NCBI GenBank assembly: GCA_910575615.1
Contig: CAJTEX010000014.1
Coordinates: 32,948 to 96,947, forward strand
From: Bacteroidales bacterium
Lineage (GTDB): Bacteria; Bacteroidota; Bacteroidia; Bacteroidales; Muribaculaceae
Reading direction: 5' to 3'
Length of the DNA: 64,000 nt
Shown here: piece after piece, positions 17,888 through 25,795 of the stretch
Layout of the letters: every line of letters starts with the position of its first letter
Numbering within the stretch: the first letter of the stretch is position 1
Translations under genes and position numbers: made by a program
The notes under the pieces: generated by a model
What the model was told of the DNA's origin: nothing
Databases searched by the model: none
What the model saw: the letters and a program-made list of their open reading frames with translations, nothing else

Positions 17888-19194
17888 ACGCCATTGAATT
17901 TTATTGTGAACTTCGTCCCTTGCCCCGGTTTGCTTGTGACACTGATGCTCCAGCCCATCAATTCCGTGATCTGCCTCACATAGAAGAGCCCCAGGCCATA
18001 TCCCCCAACCTCATACCGGTCGCCGGAAGTCACCCGGTAGAATTTGTCGAAGATAAACGGCAGATTCTCCTTCGCTATCCCTATGCCATTGTCTGCCACG
18101 GTCATAGACTCCTTGTCTGCCATGATGCTGACCCTCACCGACTCTCCGGAATATTTCACGGCGTTGTCTATCAGATTGGACAGGATATTGCCGAGATGCA
18201 ACGGGTCGGCCTGGATTGAAAGACTGTCGGCGATCTCCATTTCTATCCTCACCGGCTTGTCAGCTTTCAGCTCCATCATCCCCGCCACCTCCTCGACAAT
18301 CGGCCTCACAGCAACATGCTCGATGTCGAGTTTGATGGTCTTGAACCGCTCCATGCTCATAGAGAGGATGTTCTCAATCATTCCCGACAGAAAACTCAGT
18401 CGTTGCATTATGATTTTCAGAAACTGTCGGTTCCTCGCCTCGTCGCTCTGGTCGTAATAGCGCAGCATGGAGTCTGCCGCCGAGTAGGCAACCGCGACTG
18501 GGGTCTTCAGCTCATGGGTCATGTTGTGGGTGAAATCATCCTTCATCTGCTCGATGGTGCGCAGGCGGCCTACCCAGTGGAGCAGATACCAGATCAGCAA
18601 CCCCGTCAGGACAAGTATCGCAGCCGATGTGGCGATGATGCCCGACATCTGGCGCAGGATATGGCCTCCCAGCGGACTGAACGAAGCCCTGTACACCGGC
18701 CCCTGGCTGTCTGACACCGCGAAATCCATTGACCATAGTCCGTCATCTCCCCCCGCGCTGTCACCCGCCTCTCTGATGAAGGCTTGCCGGGGATGCAGCC
18801 CTGAATTGCTGAGTTCCTTCATGAAAAGGCTGTCGAGTCTCGCGTGGTTCCTCCCGGGCAACCGCTTGTCAGACTCCTCGATGAGATGGAAATACCCGCT
18901 CATCGTCTTGTTCAGGTTGTCGAGAAGATTGGGATATTCATATTCCCCATAGGCGTTTTTCTCCCCCTCCACCATGAGGGACAGCTTGATGAAGGAGTCG
19001 TCGTTGCCATTCGACGACCCGTTGAGCCGCGATATGATTTCGAGGATGTCGGCCCTGCGGACACATTCCCCCACAGTCTGCAAAGTCTGCTCCTTTATCG
19101 AGTTGTAAAGACCCTGGAGATACCACACGTTACCGGCGACCATCACTGAGATGGCTGCCAGGCAGATGGCGGTTATTGTCCTGAAACGCTTCAT
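17884..19194 (-). CDS. rprX: Membrane sensor histidine kinase (RprX-like)
   Basis: A 436-residue sensor kinase: transmembrane segment about 4-26, periplasmic sensor about 27-181, second transmembrane segment about 182-206, then HisKA with the phospho-accepting H227 in MTHELKTP, and a HATPase domain with N box (NLIDNAVKYS), G1 (DNGIGI), F box (FIFDKFYR) and G2 (YGLGLFYV). It forms an operon with the downstream regulator (4-nt overlap) and is divergent from a lipoprotein/TonB-receptor operon, a plausible target. The sensor signal is unknown. Confidence 0.93.
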   Translation of the reverse strand: MKRFRTITAICLAAISVMVAGNVWYLQGLYNSIKEQTLQTVGECVRRADILEIISRLNGSSNGNDDSFIKLSLMVEGEKNAYGEYEYPNLLDNLNKTMSGYFHLIEESDKRLPGRNHARLDSLFMKELSNSGLHPRQAFIREAGDSAGGDDGLWSMDFAVSDSQGPVYRASFSPLGGHILRQMSGIIATSAAILVLTGLLIWYLLHWVGRLRTIEQMKDDFTHNMTHELKTPVAVAYSAADSMLRYYDQSDEARNRQFLKIIMQRLSFLSGMIENILSMSMERFKTIKLDIEHVAVRPIVEEVAGMMELKADKPVRIEMEIADSLSIQADPLHLGNILSNLIDNAVKYSGESVRVSIMADKESMTVADNGIGIAKENLPFIFDKFYRVTSGDRYEVGGYGLGLFYVRQITELMGWSISVTSKPGQGTKFTIKFNGV

Positions 19195-19198
19195 GATA

Positions 19199-19206
19199 CA
19201 AATTTA
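19199..19206 (-). promoter_or_regulatory. Candidate -7 box of the RprX-like operon
   Basis: TAAATTTG on the minus strand lies only 4 bp before the kinase ATG, so transcription from it would give a leaderless or nearly leaderless mRNA. No -33 box lies at the right distance, so this is tentative. Confidence 0.35.
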
Positions 19207-19293
19207 CGAAAAATTCGCGACAAACCCTTTGCCGGCTAAGACTAACTAAGACTAAAGCAGGCTTGGCTAAGATTCTCGGGACGGTTTCTGCCC

Positions 19294-19301
19294 TAACTTT
19301 G
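19294..19301 (+). promoter_or_regulatory. -7 box of the lipoprotein/TonB-receptor operon
   Basis: TAACTTTG matches TAnnTTTG and lies 24 bp before the ATG at 19326. It sits in the short divergent region shared with the two-component operon. Confidence 0.6.
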
Positions 19302-19325
19302 CGACATAAACAAATACTTGCAAAG

Positions 19326-20072
19326 ATGAAACAGATATTATACGCCGGCAATCTCCTCGCCGCGATGTTCTTGGTTCTGCTCCTTGCGGGCTGTTCGTCA
19401 CCAGCGCGGCTTCTCTTCGCTGACCGCGAATGGCATGTCAGCGACTATTACGGTCAGATAATCGACCGGGACACCACCTATCGCATGACATTCGGCAACG
19501 TGCTGATTCCGGAGTCGCCGGTCATAGTCTCTTCCGCCGACACTGTGGCAGAATATCCAGGCATGGACCGCTTCCTTGCAGACATCCTCCACACGTCACA
19601 CCTCGACAGCGCCGAGATTCTTTTCTATGCCCCCCAGATGCAGACAATGTTTGTGAAACCGAAAGGGGCAGTATCCCCGGCCTTGAGACCCTCGTCAATA
19701 TCATCCCCTATGACTGACGAAAAGCCCTATACAATGTGGGTCAACGACGGAGACATTGAGGTCTGGACGAGAAATCCATCGGAAATGTACACCTACACAT
19801 ATTTCGACAAGAAGAAAAGGCGTCTTCTCATAGTCGACTGTTACGACTACGGCGACACCCCTATGGCGCAGATTACGATATTCCAGTCTGCCGACAAGGC
19901 GACATCAAGGATGAAAGTGCCCGACTCACTTCGCCGCCCCTTCTATGTCATCCACGACCTGAGGAATTGCATGCGCGATATTGAGTTTTGGGCGCACACC
20001 GTCGAGACGCGACGGGCCATTGCCTTGGCGAACTATAAAATCGGACAGGAACAAAAACTCAGAAAGAAATGA
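19326..20072 (+). CDS. Lipoprotein of unknown function (248 aa)
   Basis: The protein begins with a type II signal peptide ending in LLLAGC, so it is a lipoprotein of about 230 mature residues. The rest is soluble with many aromatic residues and no recognised domain. The start at 19326 is chosen because it gives the lipoprotein signal and follows the promoter box; the open frame upstream contains that box. Its stop overlaps the start of the TonB-dependent receptor by 4 nt (ATGA), so the pair are one operon and the lipoprotein may work with that receptor at the outer membrane. Confidence 0.85.
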   Translation: MKQILYAGNLLAAMFLVLLLAGCSSPARLLFADREWHVSDYYGQIIDRDTTYRMTFGNVLIPESPVIVSSADTVAEYPGMDRFLADILHTSHLDSAEILFYAPQMQTMFVKPKGAVSPALRPSSISSPMTDEKPYTMWVNDGDIEVWTRNPSEMYTYTYFDKKKRRLLIVDCYDYGDTPMAQITIFQSADKATSRMKVPDSLRRPFYVIHDLRNCMRDIEFWAHTVETRRAIALANYKIGQEQKLRKK

Positions 20073-22405
20073 GACACAATGCGTTTGTAATCCTCTGCAT
20101 CCTCCTCTCCCTTTCGGCGGCGGTGTCGGCAAAGCAAATCCGGGGTGTCGTTGCCGATGCCGATTCGATACCGGTTGAATTTGCCAATGTGACGGCATTT
20201 GCCGCCGATTCTGTGGCAGGTGGAGGTGTGACCGATGCCTCCGGGAATTTCATTATCGAGGTCAGGCCCGATTGCGACAGAATCAGGGTGTCATTTGTCG
20301 GATATGATGATGTCGTGCTTTCTCCGGTGCGGCCAGATATGGGACAAATTGTCATGAAGCAGACTTCGACGACATTGCGGGAGGTGGTCGTGAAGGCCCC
20401 TCTGATACGGCGCGAGGCTGACCGGATTGTGCTGAATGTGGCCGCCAACCCTTTGTCGGCCAACAAGGACGCCCAGCAGCTGCTGAAAACAGCCCCGGGT
20501 GTGTGGGCGACGGATGACATGCTGTCGATATATGGCCAGGGAGGAACCGCCGTCTACGTCGACGACCGGAAAGTGAACATGTCCGGAAGCCAGCTCATGG
20601 CTTACCTCAAGACCATACAATCATCCTCTATCGCCACGATAGAGGTCATCCCCAAGGCCGGGGCTGAATACAGCGCTGACTCTTCAGGTGGCGTTGTCAG
20701 GATTAACCTGAAACGCAGCCGGGTCGACGGACTCAATGGCTCGGCCGGGATGAATGTCACAGCCGGAGAATACGAGCAATGGATAAATCCCTTCATCAGC
20801 CTGGGCCTCCATGCCGGCCGATGGACTGTCAACTTCAATGCCAACGTGAACGGGAGTCCGTCGGAGAGACATGTCTCACACGAGGAAACCACAAACTCGG
20901 CCGTCTCCCGGGTGAATACCGGTGTGGCGCGTCTTGAAGACAAGGCGATTCAAGGCAATCTCTCCCTTGGCATATTCTATGAGACGGGCGACAAAGACAA
21001 AATCGGGCTGCAGTTAGACTGCAATCCGGCCAAATCCCGTCATAAGTCCGACTCTGAGACCGGGATGGTCGCTCCGGGGTTCAGCGGCGCCACATTCGGC
21101 CTGTATGACAGTGAAGAGCTGTTTCATAATTTCAATGCCGCATTCAACTGGTCGCATGTCACTGACCGCAATGGCTCTGTGTTGAAACTGATTGCCAATT
21201 ACAACCGTCAGAGCCGTTCGGTGGCGGAGGACAATATGATGCGCTGGTCTTATCTGCCCGGCGATTCGATATTCAATACCGACAGCCGCAACCGCTACGA
21301 CATACTGGTCACAGATCTGTCATTCCGCAAGGTGTTCAATCCCCGCTGGAATCTCAATGTCGGGGCGAAACACACCCTCAACGATGTCTCAAACAGCTCT
21401 TTCCACCGACATCTCCGTGGCCGGGAATGGATTATGGACCGGAGGTATGATTATGACGCGTCATATGATGAGAACATTGTGGCCCTGTATGCCACCGCCG
21501 ACGGCAACGCCGGGAGATGGCGGTTGAAGGCGGGATTGCGCGGTGAATATTCCGTGACCAGAGGTGGCGAGGCCCATGAAGGCCGTCTTGACATCTTCCC
21601 CAACGCAAACATATCATACAACCTTGCCGAAAAGGGGGATTATACTGTGGCTGTGGGATATTACAGACACATCATGCGCCCCTCGTTCCAGTCGTTGAAC
21701 CCGGTTGTGAGGCAAGTTTCCAACTATACTTACACTGTCGGCAACCGAAATCTCTCCCCAAGCTTCACCAATGCGTTGAGCCTCGATTTCATCCTTGCCG
21801 GCAGATTCACCGTCGCGGCAGGCTGCTCGATGACCGATAATCCGATAAGGCAGATGTTCACATCCGACCCGGATTTTCCCGAGAGGCTTTATCTCACATG
21901 GGGCAACGAAAAGACAGACCGTAATCTCTTCATCCATGGCGACGGATTCGTTAACATCACGAAGTGGTTTGACCTTTACTCAAGTCTGACATATATGGTT
22001 ACGTCACAGAGACTGTCCGGCGGAGACGCTTATGACACATTCGGTTACCTCCAGCTTGTGGCAAATGCCATGTTCCGGCTGCCAAAGGGATTCAACCTAT
22101 CGGTGAGTTGCTTCTATAACTCCAGGATGAGGATTGGCAACATCACGGTGTTCCCGATTCTTGACCTTGCCCCGACATTGCAGAGGCAGTTTGGCAAGCA
22201 CTGGTCGGTGTCGGTCGGCGTGGAAAACCTCTTGCAGCGTACAAGTAAAATCATGACCGAATCATCGGGGTATGACCGGTTTGCTCACACTAAGACATAT
22301 ATGAAGGCAAAAATCGGGGTCACATACAATTTCCACTCCGGGAAGAGATTCCGCACACCGGGCATTGAGAAGAACACCGATGCCTCACGTCTCCGCAACG
22401 ACTGA
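20069..22405 (+). CDS. TonB-dependent receptor-like outer-membrane beta-barrel protein
   Basis: A 778-residue outer-membrane protein: signal peptide (about 1-21), carboxypeptidase-regulatory-like beta-sandwich (about 22-95), plug domain (about 105-215) with NPLSANKDAQQLLKTAPGV and VYVDDRKV, then a beta barrel to the C terminus. This architecture matches the outer-membrane beta-barrel family (OMP_b-brl_3) of TonB-dependent receptors, not the large SusC type; no SusD partner follows. It is translationally coupled to the upstream lipoprotein. The substrate is not evident. Divergence from an RprXY-like system suggests envelope-linked control. Confidence 0.88.
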   Translation: MRHNAFVILCILLSLSAAVSAKQIRGVVADADSIPVEFANVTAFAADSVAGGGVTDASGNFIIEVRPDCDRIRVSFVGYDDVVLSPVRPDMGQIVMKQTSTTLREVVVKAPLIRREADRIVLNVAANPLSANKDAQQLLKTAPGVWATDDMLSIYGQGGTAVYVDDRKVNMSGSQLMAYLKTIQSSSIATIEVIPKAGAEYSADSSGGVVRINLKRSRVDGLNGSAGMNVTAGEYEQWINPFISLGLHAGRWTVNFNANVNGSPSERHVSHEETTNSAVSRVNTGVARLEDKAIQGNLSLGIFYETGDKDKIGLQLDCNPAKSRHKSDSETGMVAPGFSGATFGLYDSEELFHNFNAAFNWSHVTDRNGSVLKLIANYNRQSRSVAEDNMMRWSYLPGDSIFNTDSRNRYDILVTDLSFRKVFNPRWNLNVGAKHTLNDVSNSSFHRHLRGREWIMDRRYDYDASYDENIVALYATADGNAGRWRLKAGLRGEYSVTRGGEAHEGRLDIFPNANISYNLAEKGDYTVAVGYYRHIMRPSFQSLNPVVRQVSNYTYTVGNRNLSPSFTNALSLDFILAGRFTVAAGCSMTDNPIRQMFTSDPDFPERLYLTWGNEKTDRNLFIHGDGFVNITKWFDLYSSLTYMVTSQRLSGGDAYDTFGYLQLVANAMFRLPKGFNLSVSCFYNSRMRIGNITVFPILDLAPTLQRQFGKHWSVSVGVENLLQRTSKIMTESSGYDRFAHTKTYMKAKIGVTYNFHSGKRFRTPGIEKNTDASRLRND

Positions 22406-22465
22406 TTACGCCGGCTGATGGTGAGGCAGTCAGGATATCCCGGCGCCCTGTCCCCCTGGCGGTGG

Positions 22466-23065
22466 TCAGCGGATGCCCAGCATCTTGTGGGTCTGGAGCG
22501 AGAGGCTCCAGGCGGGATGGGCCTTGATGAAAGCTATGCAGTTGGCGAGGGTCGCGGCGTTGCGGAGGTGGCATTCATCATCGTCATGCACGGTCATGGC
22601 GTGGTCGCAAGGCTGCAGCGAACGGTGACGCGCCTCTATCGGCTCATAGAGCCTGACGCGCTCCTCGTCGTGGCCGTCGTCATGGAAGAGCAGCTTGATT
22701 TCGTCGACTCGCTCCAGGACAATATCCAGGGTCTTCGGCGAGCAGGTCACCCAGTCGACATTCGGCGGTATCGGCAATGTGCCGTTGGTCTCCACCTGCA
22801 CGAAGTACCCGTCAAGGCGGAGCCTGTCTACAAACTCCCTGGTGAGCTGCAGCCCCGGTTCGCCGCCGGTGATGACGGCGTGGCGCGCCGGATATTTCCT
22901 GATTTCCCCGATTATCTCGTCATCGGTCATCTCGCGGCCATCCTGGTGTTGGGTGTCGCAGAACGGACACGCCAGGTTGCAGCCTGACAGGCGCACAAAC
23001 ACGGCCGCGTGTCCCGCAAACCGCCCCTCTCCCTGAAGGGAGTAGAATATCTCGTTGATTTTCAT
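22466..23065 (-). CDS. queE: 7-carboxy-7-deazaguanine synthase (queuosine pathway)
   Basis: A 199-residue radical SAM enzyme converting 6-carboxytetrahydropterin to 7-carboxy-7-deazaguanine. The opening EIFYSLQGEG, the 4Fe-4S/SAM motif CX3CX2C (C29, C33, C36 in CNLACPFC) and TGGEPGLQ are family hallmarks. The short form is usual for QueE. It lies 31 bp after queD, with which it forms consecutive pathway steps. The ATG at 23065 is preferred over an earlier one two codons upstream because it gives the usual MKINEIF start. Confidence 0.95.
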   Translation of the reverse strand: MKINEIFYSLQGEGRFAGHAAVFVRLSGCNLACPFCDTQHQDGREMTDDEIIGEIRKYPARHAVITGGEPGLQLTREFVDRLRLDGYFVQVETNGTLPIPPNVDWVTCSPKTLDIVLERVDEIKLLFHDDGHDEERVRLYEPIEARHRSLQPCDHAMTVHDDDECHLRNAATLANCIAFIKAHPAWSLSLQTHKMLGIR

Positions 23066-23096
23066 CAGCAATAAAAAACGTTTTGCCGCGCGATGC

Positions 23097-23450
23097 TCAG
23101 AGGGCCTGCGGCTCCACCCCGTCTACGACATAGGCCGCCACATTCCCCTCGCTCTCCTGCACCACTGCCTTGTAACACTCCGGAATCTGCTCCGTTATCC
23201 ATCGCGCGATGTTCTCCGCCGTGGGGTTGAAGGGCAACACATCGTTGAGATGGCGGTGGTCGAGCGCGTCATGGATTCGTCCCTTTATGCGGGTGAAGTC
23301 ACACACCATCCCGTCGGCGTTGAGAGTGGCCGCGCGGCAATAGACGGTCACAATCCAGTTGTGGCCGTGGATGTTGGAGCATTTGCTTTCATATGAGAGC
23401 GCGAGCTGGTGTGAGCCCGCGATTTCCATTCTTTTGGAGACGTAATACAT
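23097..23450 (-). CDS. queD: 6-carboxytetrahydropterin synthase (queuosine pathway)
   Basis: A 117-residue enzyme of the 6-pyruvoyl-tetrahydropterin synthase family. Zinc-binding His residues are at H14, H28 and H30 (NIHGHNW), with the catalytic Cys at C24 in ESKCSNIHGH, and a later LDHRHLND box with PTAENIA is conserved. It makes the QueE substrate from dihydroneopterin triphosphate. It sits between an outer-membrane protein gene (24 bp upstream) and queE (31 bp downstream). Confidence 0.95.
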   Translation of the reverse strand: MYYVSKRMEIAGSHQLALSYESKCSNIHGHNWIVTVYCRAATLNADGMVCDFTRIKGRIHDALDHRHLNDVLPFNPTAENIARWITEQIPECYKAVVQESEGNVAAYVVDGVEPQAL

Positions 23451-23474
23451 TGGCGGTTGATGGCGCGGCTGTGG

Positions 23475-24584
23475 TCACGGCAGGGTGACTCTCAGCAGCA
23501 GACGTTGATAGAAGATGAATGAGGAGGGGGTGAAATTGAAATCGAGCGACGCCAGCAGGCTGACATGTTTCTTGCGCAATATGTAGGCATAGATGTCGAG
23601 CCGGTCGTAAAAGCATTTCTGGTAGAACGGCTCCCCCTGGTATAGACCCGGCCCCATTGGCGACCACACCACCGGGTTGGTGGCGATTTCCTCCTCAGTG
23701 GCGTGGGGCGCGTCATTGTCGAGAAACGACGGGGAGGGGTAGTCGTATGAGGGAAACAGCGGCTTGCCTACATACAGGGTGTTCTTCACCCCCAGCCACC
23801 GCCATTCCCCGACAGCCTCGACATACAGCCCGGCGGGGGTGTCCCATCCGCTGTCTTCCCGCGCGCGGTTGCGCTCTATGGTCATCAGCAGTCCGGCCCT
23901 GACGGTCAGCGAGTCTGTGCCGACAGCCCGCCCGAGGTCGGCCCCGACGTAAGGGTTGACCAGGAAGTTGTCGACGATATGCTGGTCGGCCGGGGCATCT
24001 TTCTGCAGAGCGTAATGGTTCATCTGCAAATGGCCTCCGAAGTTAAACCAGTTGCTCCGGGGCGACATCTGCCCGTGGAACACGATGTTGAACGCCTCGC
24101 GCTGGCTGCGGGTCTGCATCCCGCGCCAGTCGATGTAAGCGTCAAAATACCCTTTTGTGCCAACATACTGAGCCATCGCCCCGCGGATATTGTTCTGGCT
24201 GTAGCTCAGGGAGTCGCTCCAGAGAAAGCCTGGCAGCTCCTCGGTCAGCTGCTTGCGCGGGAACATACCCATCGAGAAGCGCCATCTGCGACCCTCATGG
24301 CGGTAATACAGGGTGGGGGAGAGCCGGTGTCCCTCCCATTGGCAGCCTATCGGCTGAAACCACACCACGCCCCCGGCGATCCGGTCCTCGGGGCTGAACT
24401 TCAGTCCCACCTCGGGCGCGAGGTTGGTGAATAAATATGTCTTTGTCGCCGTCACGTCGTGGTCACCCTCGCGGTTGTCAAAAACCGACGAGAAGTCTAC
24501 CTCCCAGGTCGGCTCAACTCCACGCGACAGTTGGGGCAGCAAGAATGCCGCAACCACCAGCGCTGACGTTATAAACCTACTCAT
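23475..24584 (-). CDS. Predicted outer-membrane beta-barrel protein (369 aa)
   Basis: The protein has a cleavable signal peptide (about 1-22, ending SRG) followed by about 345 residues of alternating polar/hydrophobic strands rich in Tyr, Trp and Gly and a C-terminal aromatic/hydrophobic strand (RLLLRVTLP), the look of an outer-membrane barrel. I do not recognise a named family. It sits between yitT (13 bp) and queD (24 bp) in one leftward operon. Start chosen at MSRFITSAL for the signal peptide. Confidence 0.75.
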   Translation of the reverse strand: MSRFITSALVVAAFLLPQLSRGVEPTWEVDFSSVFDNREGDHDVTATKTYLFTNLAPEVGLKFSPEDRIAGGVVWFQPIGCQWEGHRLSPTLYYRHEGRRWRFSMGMFPRKQLTEELPGFLWSDSLSYSQNNIRGAMAQYVGTKGYFDAYIDWRGMQTRSQREAFNIVFHGQMSPRSNWFNFGGHLQMNHYALQKDAPADQHIVDNFLVNPYVGADLGRAVGTDSLTVRAGLLMTIERNRAREDSGWDTPAGLYVEAVGEWRWLGVKNTLYVGKPLFPSYDYPSPSFLDNDAPHATEEEIATNPVVWSPMGPGLYQGEPFYQKCFYDRLDIYAYILRKKHVSLLASLDFNFTPSSFIFYQRLLLRVTLP

Positions 24585-24597
24585 ACACGCGGCTGTG

Positions 24598-25587
24598 TCA
24601 GACAATCTTAGATGTGGGGCCGGGCAGGTTGGGATGCTCGAGCGGTGCGCCCGGACGGCGCATCTTCAGCTTGATTTCATCGAATCCCTTGCCATACACC
24701 CCGTTGACCTGCGCCTGGGTGATGAACGCGTCCTGGTCTATCGACTTGATGATGCGGAAGAGGGTCACTGACTCTATTTTGCGGCACATCACCAGCAACA
24801 CCTTGACCTCTTTCTTGGAGTACCATCCCATGCCGTTAAGCACCGTGCAGCCGCGCTGGGCCTCGTTGTTGATGGCCGTGGCTATCTCCTCCCATTTGGG
24901 GGAGAAGATGGTGAACTGCACCGCCTGGCGGTTGGTGTGGATCATCATGTCGGCCATGAACGGTATCACAAACAGGGTGATGAGGCCGAACACGAGCGAC
25001 GGCACCCCGTCGGCGAAACTGAACTCCGGCTCAAGGAAGAATTTCAGCACCAGCGATGAGCCGATGATCGACAGGTCGAAATACATCATCGCTCGCCCGA
25101 TGGAGACATTGCTCTTCTTCGACGCGACAGCCGCCACGATATCGGTGCCGCCGGTCGACCCGTTGTGGACAAACACGATGCCGATGCCGAGGCCACACAT
25201 GACGGCCCCGATGATGACATTCATGAATGTCTCACCCTCGACCGGCTGGGTGTGGAACACCGGCTGGAACACCGCGAATATCATCGACACGACAAGCACC
25301 CCAAACAGGGTGCGTATCACGAATGTGCGCCCGACTATCCTCCAGGCCAGCGCAAGCATTATGCAGTTGACCGTGAAGATGGTCACGGAGTAGGGGATGT
25401 GGAACCCGAAACAGCCAAACGACACCATGTCGACTATCTGGCTGAATCCGGCCATACCCCCGATCACGACCTTCTCGGGTGCCGTGGCTATGAACGCGCA
25501 GAATCCAAGGCCATACATTGCGATGCCCAGGATGATCATCAGGTAATCTTTGGCGAAAAGCCAAAGCTTAGGGCGGGAAAGAGTCAT
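24598..25587 (-). CDS. YitT family membrane protein with DUF2179 domain
   Basis: A 329-residue integral membrane protein: about six hydrophobic segments between residues 10 and 215 and a soluble C-terminal domain (about 225-310) of the DUF2179 type with VLNGMGWYSKKE. The motif NGSTGGTDI near residue 145 is typical of the YitT family. Transport substrate is unknown in the family. It is the first gene of a leftward operon with an outer-membrane protein, queD and queE. Confidence 0.92.
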   Translation of the reverse strand: MTLSRPKLWLFAKDYLMIILGIAMYGLGFCAFIATAPEKVVIGGMAGFSQIVDMVSFGCFGFHIPYSVTIFTVNCIMLALAWRIVGRTFVIRTLFGVLVVSMIFAVFQPVFHTQPVEGETFMNVIIGAVMCGLGIGIVFVHNGSTGGTDIVAAVASKKSNVSIGRAMMYFDLSIIGSSLVLKFFLEPEFSFADGVPSLVFGLITLFVIPFMADMMIHTNRQAVQFTIFSPKWEEIATAINNEAQRGCTVLNGMGWYSKKEVKVLLVMCRKIESVTLFRIIKSIDQDAFITQAQVNGVYGKGFDEIKLKMRRPGAPLEHPNLPGPTSKIV

Positions 25588-25599
25588 TTTCCAAAACTT

Positions 25600-25694
25600 A
25601 ACAAGTGAATAATGTTGGCCCCTGCGGTCTTGACTGGCAATCCGTCACCACCTATGCGGCTGAGGCTCCGCAGGACATACCGACTGCAAATTTA
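25600..25694 (-). promoter_or_regulatory. Promoter and structured leader of the yitT-queD-queE operon
   Basis: The minus-strand box TAAATTTG (25687-25694) starts a leader of about 90 nt before yitT. In RNA order the segment CCTGCGG (25668-25674) can pair with either of two downstream segments: CCGCATAGG (25651-25659) or CCGCAGG (25621-25627). The two pairings are mutually exclusive, as in a switching leader. No known riboswitch consensus was recognised. Confidence 0.45.
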
Positions 25695-25795
25695 CAAAAA
25701 TTCCGCGGATTCCACCCCTATGGCAATATCTTTCGGTGGAATTTCCGCGGAACCTTTGTGTCAAGCCGGTTTTATCCGTAGGATAACCTCGCGGC

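Noticed and set aside
25600..25694. A known preQ1 riboswitch before yitT
   Set aside because: The conserved core of preQ1-I, II or III was not found; only a generic two-state pairing is visible.
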